Shown one piece after another: positions 11,890-24,400 of a stretch of DNA of 64,000 nt. The first letter of the stretch is position 1, and every line of letters starts with the position of its first letter. Source of the DNA: Typha latifolia (taxonomy: Eukaryota; Streptophyta; Magnoliopsida; Poales; Typhaceae); the NCBI GenBank assembly GCA_019914945.1, contig CM034107.1, positions 1 through 64,000 of the forward strand, written 5' to 3'. Under the pieces are notes generated by a model, which did no database searches, was not told where the DNA came from, and was given only the letters and a program-made list of their open reading frames with translations. Position numbers and translations under genes: made by a program.

Positions 11890-14800
11890 ATCTATGTGGG
11901 GCCTCTGGGGTAAGAGAGAGAGATGGGAGTAGTTGGTTGTGAAGAGCTCGCTACAGATATTGCACATGAGACTGCCTGCCAGCCTCTAATGTTTTTTTCT
12001 CTCCTTTTGGACCGTTGTCGGAGAGCGCAGTATCTAAGGGGATATTTTTACCTTCAGGTATCATTTTCCTCTTCCCCTCGCCATATTTAAAGATTCAGCC
12101 ATTAATATACCAGTGTAATAATCATTTTATGTGAAATAAAATGGGCGATTTGCAAGCTAAATTAATTTAATTTATAGTTTTTTACATTCTTGTCTATTTT
12201 ATTTTTTTTACATATTTAACCATTTCAGCTATGAATTAACAATAATATTCCGAACAAAGTCACATCACATGCCATATTAAATGACAAAGTTATGTCATTT
12301 ATTTTATTTCTCTCTTCTAACTTTATATTTATGAGGAAAAAAATGTGTGCTTTGTGAAGAGATAAAGTTAAGTATGGTGTATGGACGGCAAAAGTTCACC
12401 TGATAATCCGACATGTTAACGTGATTTTTAAACGCATTTAGATTTAGTTTAATCTATTCGGATTAAACAATTATATTTATATTTATTATTTCAATCCGTT
12501 TAACTAATTTTTAACACGACTTATCATTTTGTCTAGACACAAAAACCATTTATTACAGGATAACCATAACCCATTTATTATACAAAAAAAACTTTTTTAT
12601 AATCTAAGAAAATGCGAAAAAAACTCATTTATAATATGAATAGCTTATGTAAATTTTAATAACTTATATCACTCGATTACTCACTTCTGCCCCGTGTAAC
12701 TTGTTTAATAAATAGGTCATATTCTTATGCGATTCAATCTATATTGGCTCCGTGCGTGACATTGGGTTCATTGGAATTAGCATATTTATCTAGTTGAGTT
12801 TGTTAGAAGCAATAAAATTATTTTTACCGAGATGCGTTCGAACGGGGTGTTGCGAATGCTTGCATCACGTTTGCAAACACAGAGAACGCAAATGGCGCGT
12901 TCAAACGAAATCGGGTCGTTTGAACATCTGCACATCGTTTGCATTGATTGAGAATAGAAATTCCGTGTTCAAATGCGATCAGGCATATTCGAACGCACCG
13001 CGGCAAAAGTGTGATTTTGTTAGGATTTTTTATGTTTGTTTGGAGTTGTTTAACTCACTGAGGAGTTCTTAGGGTGAACCTCTATATATATGTGGATGAA
13101 ACCCTAATTGATATCTTATGATAATATTGGAATTGGATATTTGTCTCTAGCTACTGGCGCCCTCACCCTCCTCCCTTTTTTTTTCGCCTAAATTTTTGGT
13201 TGGCCTTTTCCAACTTCTAACCACTATCTTCAACAATAATTTTTCCCTTTCATACCAAGAACTAAACCAAGCATTCATTTAGCCATTGGAGGGCTATTAA
13301 GCCAGGATCTAATTGACCATCGACCACCACTTGGTCGATATCTTGAGATCTAATCATTTGAAATCTATGATCTTGGATTCATTAGAAAGCTCTCCTCGAG
13401 AGCAACAACATATCCAAAATTCTAGAAAATCCGTCGAATTATTCACAGATCCCCTTGGAGATTACGTGCTTCATCAAGTCTAAATTCGTTGTGTATCGGA
13501 TATTCGTATTTAAAAATTTAAATTCTTTTAATAAATGGATTATGTTTGTGTTTGCAATATCATGACTCAAGTTGAACTCGGCTAACTCCACTTGATTACC
13601 ACCCCTCTTATGGAGAGATAAAAAACAAATTACTTCTTTATTTTTCTTGTACAACAACATAATAATACTCTAATTATTTTCTTTTCAATATCAACAAAGA
13701 ATTCTTCAACAACATAACAATTCTTCAACAAATCGTATTATAAATAATTTCACGTGAAAACAAAATCTAATGAATTAATGAAAAAGCATCCGGATGAATA
13801 TGATATTAATATTGAGTATATTTTCCTGTCGAAACGAGTTAAATTTTTTGTTGACTTTGTTGAGTACAAAGATTTCTTATTAATGTTTGAAGTATGGCCA
13901 TTATATTAGAAATATATATATCTATTTGATAGTGGAATGTATAAGCTAAGATGAACTAAAGATAATATTTGTGAATTCCCTAAATATACCTGTAAATATT
14001 TAGTTTCAGCTTTGGATGCCATAGAAATATTTATAGACAATTTATATACAGATATCAGGTAGAACTCAAGATATTCTAGATATATCTTCAGATTCTTAAT
14101 TTATATTATCTAGAATCTATACTTATATGTACTAATATTCAAGCATGAAGATGCATAAGATAAAATTGTGTAATATATTTTTAAATTTACTATATTTTTT
14201 TTTCGGATTCTTTATATCCGTTGTTTGGAACTAAAAAAATTTAATTTATTTAATATTAGACAAAATTATTAATAACAGATTCCACGTATATTAACTTTGG
14301 ATTTTACAGTTAATATATTCGGATTCCTATATACTAACTCCGTATTTTTTATTAAAAGATAAATTTACACCCATATTACAGATAATATTATAAATTTTAA
14401 ATTATTTTTACTAAATTAGGGATTTTAGTGGTTTGTAATTTGGAAAAAATTAAGATCTTTTAATGTTTCTAAGCAGAGGAGAATATTATTTATACTTTGT
14501 AAAGTTTAGGAGATCTCATTGCATTTAATGTGATTTTGATAGTTTTTAAGAAAAAATTGGGTGAAGAAACTAAAAAATGAATAGGAATGCAAAGTTACAA
14601 ATTATATTGTTTATGGTGCAATCACTCAAATAAAATTGAGATAAAATATAAATAAAAACTAACAGTTGACTCAATTATACGTATAGATTTAAATTAAAGT
14701 GTATTTTTTTATTATAGGTACCTAATATATACCAAGTATGTAACAAGATATAGAAGAGTAAAAAAAGAGTGAAAGTAGAGATGAGATAAGTAAAAAAAAT

Positions 14801-15110
14801 AAGAAAAAAAGTTTAGCGAAATTTTTTACATTTCCCCCCTTTTTTTTCTGATTTTCTTAACGCTGTCCTTTGCCATTGTAATGTCAGAAAGATATAACAC
14901 GCTTTTGCTTCCTACTTACCGTACCAACAAGACGTCCTCCTCCTCCCCTTGCGCCGTTTGCAGACAGCGGAGGAAGCCGAAAGAAAAGAAAATAAGTCAT
15001 CTGGTGCTCGAATGCGGACAGGTAAAACCTATCCTATCGTATCCTTCCCTTTCCTTGTCTTATTTTTTTTTCCCATATTCACCCTCTTCTTTCCCGACCC
15101 TCTCCATTTC

Positions 15111-15157
15111 TTCTTCTTCTTCTTCTTCTTCTTCTTCTTCTTCTTCTTCTTCTTCTC
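15111..15157. repeat. (TTC)n microsatellite
   Basis: About fifteen TTC/TCT units in the probable 5' leader or leader intron of the MORC6-like gene. Confidence 0.93.
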
Positions 15158-15478
15158 CTTAGGGATTAGGGTTTAAGGATCAGGGTTCCTTCCCTGTTTC
15201 TATATCTTCCCGATGTTCTTCGTTTCAGTAATGGTGTTTTCAGCAGGTGCCCTTTCGACAATTGTGGGAACAGTCCATGGCGATTGTGTTTCAACATAAA
15301 TAAACTACGAACGAAAGAAAGAAATTTGATGCACTCATTGGGTTCGCTGACTTCTTAAGTTTGCAAGATCTTTGTATCTTTAGGTGCATAATTTACATAG
15401 TTGCATGATTTTCTTACATATATGGAAGACCTGGGTCATCTTTACACTCTGGAACGGAACTTTCCCAATTAATCAGAT

Positions 15479-18400
15479 ATGAGCTTGTTGGACGTTATCG
15501 ATATATCATCGAGTGATGATGAAGAGGCCAAGAAAGATGATGTTAAATATGTCAAATTTATCTTGCCCTTAAGCTGCAATAATGACATAGCAAACGGTGA
15601 TATTGCAAACAATCAGTCAGTGTGCAAGGCCATTGTCGTCAAGCAAGAACTTGAGGAAATCGGACGTTCAAACAGTGGGTCCTGCGTCACTGAACAGGGG
15701 ACCTCTACTTCTAATTTCTCTTCTCCAGTTCCTCTCTGCCGGCAGTTCTGGAAATCTGGGGATTACCAAGTTGGGCAAGTTCTTGATACTGTTTCGAGAG
15801 GTATTACTCTGGTGCTGCTTTGGACTCTATCTTTCTCTCCAACCTCGTCCCTCTGTTGATCTTTTGCAAATTCCTTTTCAACAGATGGCAGAAATCGTCT
15901 TCGAATTAATCCAAAATTTCTCCATTCAAATGCAACTTCACACAAGTGGGCGTTTGGTGGTATGCCCTGCAAATATTGATTATATGCATATAATCTTCCT
16001 TTTCTGTTTCCTTCTTTATTTCTTTTTGTTGTTCTGCACTGACATTCAATGATATTAGCTTGTTCCGGTCTTGCATATGATTACTTTTTTTTTGCAGCGG
16101 TAGCTGAACTTCTTGATAATGCAATTGATGAGGTAGATATCATTCTCTTCTGGTTTAAATCTGTTCTATGTAGAATATGTCATGTCACAGTTAAAGTAAT
16201 TTTTTTATGGAACAGCAAACAAGTGCACTGCAGTTTTTAGGATAAAATGTGTTTTAGGTATTTATTATGCATTCTGCATTAAATAGGTGCACAATGGAGC
16301 CACCTTTGTCAGAATAGATAAGTTCACTAATCCACGGAATAGAAATCCTGCCTTGCTGATCCAAGGTAATTTAGTCCCCTATAATGTTGTCTAAAAGTTA
16401 TTTCTTGTTATTCAAATTGGTTTCTTACTTTGTGACGGTTTTCTACAAAGATGATGGAGGAGGAATGGATCCAGAATCCTTGCGTCGTTGCATGAGTTTT
16501 GGATTTTCAGATAAACAATCAGAATGCTTCATTGGGCAATGTGCGACCTTCACACTCTTCTTTACATTTAAAGATTAACCATATTATCATACTAATTGCT
16601 TACCTTGGTGCCTAGATGGAAATGGCTTCAAAACCAGCACTATGAGGCTTGGAGCAGATGTGATTGTTTTTAGCCGCTGCAAAAAGAAGTAACTTTTCTT
16701 CTTATTTCTGAATAGTTTCCTTTTTCTTCCTTTGTGTGAATTAATGGCTGTTGTTGCAGTTCGTCTTCTTTCTTACATAGGTGCTTGCCATATCTGTACA
16801 TAATTGAGCCTTGTCTTCTATATCAAAGTTCTATTCAAGATAAAAGATTATCTCTTTTCGAGATTTGGTTATGTAAATTTGTCGCAGTCTCAATTAGGGT
16901 CCTGAAATTGCATTTTCTTCTTTCTTATTCCTTAACCACTCCTAACCTTTTGTGCTCATCTCTTATGTATCTCAAGGACTTCCCTTAAACTACCACTGCC
17001 CCTTTCAGTTATCATCTGTATAATCCACTACTTCATTTTCCTATTTGACTTGGACTAGATGTAGATCCTGAACATCTATATTTTCTTGAACAACTTGCAT
17101 TTTTGGCTATTATTATTGCATTGCAGTTAGAGGGAGACTATTCTAATTTGCATATGAATGTGGGATTTGAATTTGAATTCCTTTTAAATAATAATTAAAA
17201 TTACTCAAATTGATTTTCTGATAGATGTATTGTCTTGCTTGTTATTTATATCCGGTGCTGCATGCCTTAGATATATTCCTTATAATAACAACACAAACTA
17301 TTTCTTTATGATGGTCATAATAATTGAAAAAATAATAAAATCCTAGGCTCGATTTCCTAAACCTTTGCTTATTGAAAAAAATAATGTGAATGCTTACAAA
17401 TAAATAAATAAAGATGAACACCAAGATTTTTACATAAAAAAATTTCAAACTATGTAAAAGATCATGGATCCAAACTCACATTAAAACCATTCACTAATAA
17501 AAATGTCGCAGTTTACAAGATTGATTTACAAACACTTATCGATACCCACAACTTTTTGAAATGTCTTGCTTGCTCTCTAGATTTCGCGATTCAACACTTT
17601 CTCTGACATTTTTCCAATCTTACTTACCCTTGAGATTAATTCACCATCTCCGTAACCATTGGGAAGACATCTTCCATTATTTGGAGAACAAGCAATGTGA
17701 AAGTTGAAGAGCTCAAACACCCTGTCTAAAGCTGGTAATGTTCTTCTAAAAAGTCTTTCAATAATAATCATCGATAACTATTAGGGTTAGATCTCCTTAA
17801 CCATTAAATACCTCTTCAAGATAAGATAAAATATTCTATAAATAGGTCTAATGAAATAGTCCAGCTTGTCAAAAATTTCCGAAGTTGTTTGACTGTAAGA
17901 GATTGGCATTCAAACAACCCAACTTATAATCCCATCTCTTTTCCTCTTGCAAATGCATTCAAACTTGGATGAGAACTTCTAAGGAACCAAGAAATCATGT
18001 CTCTGTACTCAAGGGCGTTTGAACCAGGTAACTTGAAAAATCTCTTAAAACATGGAATCCTCCGATTTGATGTTCATGTTACTTTTATATGTGCTCATTT
18101 TACATCATCTAGACATTTAAACATAAACAGACTATTTTTTACACATTTGCCAAGCTAAATAAATGCTACACTAATAACATATAGCCTATTGAAATTCTTT
18201 AAAGAAAAGGCTTCTGTTTAAGGTCTGCTGTAACTTTAAAGTTTTCATTACTTTCCTAGGTCTCCTGCCTAAGCTACTTGTTCTTTGTTTCTTGTACATA
18301 TTAGCTTTATGACTAACAATTTTTTATATTTATTATAGGTTATTGGCAGAGAGTGTTGGACTCCTTTCTTATACCTTTTTGAGACAAACAGGTTGTGATG

Positions 18401-21400
18401 ATATAGTAGTACCGACAGTAAGTTTTGACACTGAGATGCTTCCTTCTAAAGTTGTACCTTCTCCTGCAGTGATTCAAGGATAGCATCATGTATGTTTTGT
18501 AATAATAAGTTTCTTTCATAAGAATTTTGTTAATTTTATTTTTTCTTTCTTTCTTTTGACTATTTCCAGGTAGATTATGAGTTTGATCTACTAACTGGTT
18601 CGTTTGTTAGGCTATTGCGCCAGAATGAAAAGCAATTTTCTTCTAATCTATCTATTCTTTTAAATTGGTCCCCTTTTACTACAGAAGACGAATTATTAAA
18701 GCAAGTAAGCTGTCAACTATCTTTTGCCTTATTCTTTTATTATTCTGTGTGTTTTTTTTTTCTATCTTATTATTGGAAAATGACAACTTTTCTTTTCTTC
18801 TCTCTCTTTAGCAACTACTAAGGAAAATAATCAAGAGAAGTCATGCTTGTGGCATGGCCTATGTCATTGGCTTGCCTAGTACTCTGTCAATGTGTGTACA
18901 TGCTGGTGGCAACCCCCAACATGTCAATTTCAAATGGTTGAGTGCATAAAAAATGCTGCTCTTAAAATATCATGATATTAAGAGATAGTCATTCCTGATT
19001 TAGTGTTTTAGACAAATTCTGACTTATATAGCTTCTACAAATTGATGTAACTTTGCAACCTAAACTTTAAAGTCTTTCCTTAAACCATATTTCAGACCTT
19101 TCTACTATCAAAATATTTATTTGAGAGTTGAAGAAATTGCTGCTTTATCTGAATGGTTCTCTCTTATTTCATCTAGTAGTGATCATTTTAATTGATTAAC
19201 TTATTGTCAGTTATTGCTTACTATATTTTACTTTAGTGTTTTGGTCAATTGTCTCCAAAACATTGCATTCATACTAGATTTATGTTATCATGTCTTTTCA
19301 TTGTTCTCAATTTCTTGCTCTAACAATTTATACTCCAACTAAAGCAGCCTCAGTGAGACAGTTATTTATTGTGCATTAGAGAGTTCGTAACTCTGTATTT
19401 ATTGTGGCCCTCTTGCATTTATACATGCATGGTTCTATACCATACAAATATGTACTATATTCTAGCCAACCTCCATTAACACTGCGTGATTGAACCTATC
19501 TATTTTCTCTACTCTGATTTTGGATCTTATGCAAAATTGGGTTAAATGAACAGTTTGATGACATAGGCGACCATGGTACAAAAATAATCATATTCAACCT
19601 ATGGTTTAATGATGATGGGGCTATGGAGCTTGATTTTGACTGTGATGCAAAGGTTTGAATTTACTTTTATTTTCTTAGATATTTTCTATTCAAATGTCAT
19701 CATTGACACTACATTGTTCATCAAACCTAATTTTATAAAGATTGGTACTTTCATAGGAGTCACCAAAATGATGTTGAATTTAACCTTATATTTGTTGAAA
19801 TATATACTGCCCCTTACAATTTTAGATGTTAAATCCAAGTTCCTTGATGAATGTACAAAATATTGTGCTATCCTTCAATAATATTATTAGCGTTTTATGC
19901 TTTTTAAACATCATCCTTCCTCTTCCCTTTTCCAAACTTTGCAAATTAAACACCAGCTGAAGAAGATTTCCGCAAGACATGATTATACCGACAATATTCC
20001 TTATGAAGAAGTTGAAAAAGAAATTTATTTCCAATTATGCCAACAACAGGAGGATTTTACAATTAAATGTAAATGGTGATATGCAAAAAGAAAAAAGAGT
20101 AACATTATGATGTTTGGCAAGGAAAGTGTTATATTTATCTTTTTAGTGAAATTCTTGAGACATCACTTTTATCTTCCTTTAAAGAGAGATATGCTATTAC
20201 GATGAATATAAGGATAAATGTGATTCTTGGTATTTCATAATTTTTAATGGCATTTAATCATTTATAATCAACTTATGATGATCTTAAGTATATTTTGATG
20301 ATTGTAGTGGAAATAATGATATTTAAGATTTTGAAACTTCAACGTGGAATAAGTTAAAATTCCTTTATTTTTAAGGCAGCTAATTTCTATCACTCCTATA
20401 ATTTTGGTGTATTCTATTGAAAGTCTTTTAAACCAATTCCTGATGACCTAATTATCATTTTAAACAGCTCCTATATCTAGTACTAATATTTATCATAACA
20501 AAACATAGTTGTCTTGTAATTCTCATAGTCTCATGAATCTTTCAGGACATATTGATTAGTGGAGGTCGTAAAACAGTACAAAAGAACACCACAGCAAAGA
20601 CACTAACACAAATGCACGTTGCAAGTCACCTTCATTATTCTCTTCGAGTAAGTTTGTGCTATGAAGTTAAGATATACTTCTGTGATGTTATCATCATTTT
20701 TTGCTTCTATTTGAAATTTGTGCAGGCATATGCATCTGTCTTGTATCTTCATATGCCAGAAAATTTTAGAATAGTATTGCGTGGAGAAGTAGTTGAGCCT
20801 CACAATATAGCTAATGATCTAATATATCGTGAATGTGTCTTGTATAAACCCCAAGTTGGTGGAAATACAGAGGTTAGTCTTCTTTATATTTTTATTTTAC
20901 CTCATTATATTCGTCTTATATCTTATGCTTGTTGATCTTTGTTCACTGCAAAACATTCTTTTCGCTAATCCATCGAATTGAGCTGCAAAGTATCATTGAT
21001 ATTTTAATAAAGAAAATATAAGACAATACCCTTGTGCCCTGGTTAATTCTGGTCAACTACATTAATGTTTTTCCTCCTCCTCTGTTTCAGATGTTTAACT
21101 CACCTTCTTTAAAAGCTTAAGTAGTTAGAAAACAGTACTTCCGATCTTTTATATTCTAAGTTTCTAACAATCCTCACTACTAGGCTCGCAACATTTAATC
21201 ACCTCAAGAAGTGGACTTGGATTAAACAAATAGAGATTTTATATTTTTATGATAGATAGGCCTAGCGAGATTTGAAGTTTTGAACTCGATATCATGTTTG
21301 TTCACCACCTCCTCTAAAAGCTTAAGCTGTTGGGGAGCAATAATTTTTAACCTTTTATGTTCTAACATTAGAGGTTGTCATCGTCAAGTTAACTGTCCCA

Positions 21401-24400
21401 TATCTTATCTTATTTCTTTTAATCATTTCTGCCCGCCAGGTCTTCTAGTAATGGAAATCTCAGGTTGCACTGGATTAATCCTTATTTGTGTGCTATGTGG
21501 TTGGACATATTAAAATAATATCGAAAATTTCCTCTCTTTGTATGGCACAGTATTGAGCTTGTTTGAACTTTACCTATGGATTCTAGCTTAATTTTGTATG
21601 TACAATTGCTCCGGTATGGACATATAAAATTAAAATACGTACACCATAGTACAAAGAATATATACTGTCATGATCTAGTTCTATTATCTTCAATGTTATA
21701 CGATATACTGTGACCAAACTCATACAAAAATAATAGATATTCTGTTAGAGTAGAATACTCTTTTCTCAGTCAGATTTCAGAAAAGTTAGGCTAAAGAAAT
21801 ATGTTCTAGTAAATTAGGGAATATACCACTTTGAACTTATTAGGAGACTCTGGTCCTGTTGACAAGATTTCAAGAAGAGCGCCGGGCAATTGATCTTTAT
21901 GGCTCTTGGAGGTAGAGATAAATATGATATAATGTATTCTATTTTTCTAGATTTGGCATTGGTATTCTTCTCTTCAGCTATTGCCTTGGTTATGTAGCTA
22001 ACTGCACATTCACTTTTTCTTTAAATTTAGGCTGCGATAGTTACCACCATTGGTTTTCTTAAAGGTGCTCCAGAGGTTGAGATTCAAGGATTCAATGTCT
22101 ACCACAAGAATCGTTTAATATTGGTGAGAAAATATTTTGTTTGGCGGCACTATAAGATGACTGAAAAGATGAAATATGTGGTTTGTTTCAATATCCCTGC
22201 ATTATTATGCCTTCATGATGTCTTTATCTTTAAGAGAAGTTGGTCTCTTGTTTGAGAAATATAGATGAAGTATTCTTTATGTGATCGATAGTTCAATACT
22301 AGGGCTGTCAAAAAAACTCGCCGGCTTGTGAGCTTGGCTGGAGCTCAACTCAATTTCTAAATGAGTCAAGTTGATCAAGGTTTTTGGCTCAAAAATTTTA
22401 AAATTTAGTTGAGCCAATCCAAGCTGAGCCAGAGTCGGCTTATTTGAACTCAGCTTGAATAAGCTCAATATATATGTGTGACATGATATTATATATATTT
22501 AGATAAAGAAAGATGTATAAGTTTTCAGCAGCATAATTGGTTAAAGTTGTTCCTTTTTAGCCAGCCAGCCTACCTGGATTCCCAAAATCTTTAGCCCCAT
22601 ATAAGAAAATTAGTAGGGTAAATCTACCTTATAGGTATCCTTTCCTCTAAATGTATAAAAATGGCTTGGTGGATTAGCATAATAGAGTTAATGGTTTCTG
22701 ACCGAGTTGTAGTTGAGCTGATTTGAGGCGGCTCGATATTTTGGCGAGACAAGCCGAGCTAAGCTCAGCTCGTTTACACCCCTATTCAATACTACTGAAT
22801 TTTAAAATGAGGTTATCTTGAGAGAGGGAGAGGGAGTCATACAAGATGACGTCTTATACAGGCTTTCCCAGTTTTACTCTATTTTGATTTAAAGATGAGC
22901 ATATTTGTCTGTTGCCGTTGCCAAGGTGTTGTTCAGGGCACAGTTTCCGGCAACAAGCAAGATGACCTTGTGCACCAGGATATTCATGCTTATGCTTTCC
23001 ATGTATACATTTTTATTTTTGAATAATTTAAAATGATGTCTTTTCTGAATTCTTTAGGTTTTCTTTATCTATTGAAATTGAATTGTTATACATTATAAGT
23101 AGATTGCATGATATACTTTTTGGATCTGTGTTTTTGCTTTGGACTCTTTACAAATTCACTTAATTAGGTGACAATCATTTAGTAATATTTAATTTGAGAA
23201 AGTAGTAACAATTTAAGCTTAATTATGCAAATGAATACATCTATATTGATGTGGTTAGACAAGTATATTTCGTGAATAGAGCTTTACTCCCAAAGTTTTT
23301 AGATCAACTAAATCCTCGTTTATTGTTCATCTTTATCTATTGTGAAGTTGTACATCTATTTGCATATCATGTCTTGTGCTGCTACCTAGTCCCTTTACTT
23401 GTGTAGCTTTAACTATACTTGAATTGTTCCTTGTTATCTTTTTACTTTTCTTGTTTAGTTTTGTACTTATTACATGTTTCTTTACTTTATAACAATACAA
23501 TCAACATTGAATGAGATTATGTACTAACAGGGTAACATCAGAATATGCTAACATATATTCTATGATACAGATGTGTAACATAGTAATTTTTTATCATTTC
23601 TAAGGAACAATTGTTGCCTGCAAACAATTAATTCAGCCTATATATTTTTATGTAATTCTTTTTTAGAATATAAAAGATATAAATGTATTATTTTATATCA
23701 GCTCAAGTTTTAGAGTAATTGGTAAGTTAATAATGAACGTTATGAGTTTGAATCCTGCCAAGCATACCAAGTCCATTAAATAAAAAAAACCAACCTATTT
23801 GAGTTGAATCCATTTTGTGAGGCTATGAAAAATACCTCAAGCTTAAAAGTATGAAAGAATGTTAGAATATAAAAGGTAAAACTCATCATTTTTTTATCAT
23901 GTTCAAATGAGTTTATACACAAAAGTGTCATTACAAGTATCAAATAGTGTTAACTACTTTATGATAGTGATTACTACTGATATCAACAAAGAGATAAGAT
24001 TCTAGCCATTTTCAAGTTCATTTTACTGTCGGAAAGTTTTGTATGGAAAAAGGTTGTAGAAAGCTCGGGCTTGTTAGTCTAGCCTAAACCACCTACTCGA
24101 GTTCGAGCTTGCCCAACAGGGGCCATCCCCTTCCTTATCTTGCGCCACCGCAGCGAGGGAGGAGAGAAAGACTCGTTGGCAATCACTCGTTGTCGGACCA
24201 TTAATTGGGAAAGGGGAAGGGTCGGGGATGGTTGCCACAGAAGGGTCTTGGCCAAGACGAGGTCTGTCAAGCACCGATCGTTGATGCTTGGGAAGGGAAG
24301 GTAGTGTGCGGAGGTGCTGGGCCATGGCGATGGAGGTCAGAAAATGAGATGGAGGGGTTGCCGCCGCTTGTGGAGAAAGATGGCGGGGGGTTTCATCAAG

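Larger units (their letters stand above)
11588..15478. other. Head-to-head intergenic region with microsatellites and retroelement debris
   Basis: This separates the divergently transcribed Ig/TRP-like and MORC6-like genes. It holds a (CT)n tract at 11691-11723, a (GA)n tract at 11857-11888, and a (TTC)n tract at about 15111-15157. The part 12780-13320 has features of a decayed LTR: clustered gttcgaacg/gttcaaacg variants, then a leader-like stretch. A telo-box-type attagggtttaag lies at about 15165, and a plausible 5'-UTR donor (gacag/gtaaaa) near 15020, which would give the MORC6 gene a leader intron ending just before its ATG. No protein gene is supported. Confidence 0.45.

Noticed and set aside
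18810..18945. Possible extra MORC6 exon after ctctctttag with an open frame
   Set aside because: Exon 8 (18704) joins exon 9 (19554) in phase as E-L-L-K-Q/F-D-D-I-G, as in MORC6; inserting this segment would break the S5-like domain.
19955..20085. Coding-like stretch between MORC6 exons 9 and 10
   Set aside because: The D-A-K/D-I-L-I-S-G-G junction is expected for the family; no phase-compatible splice pair brings this stretch in.
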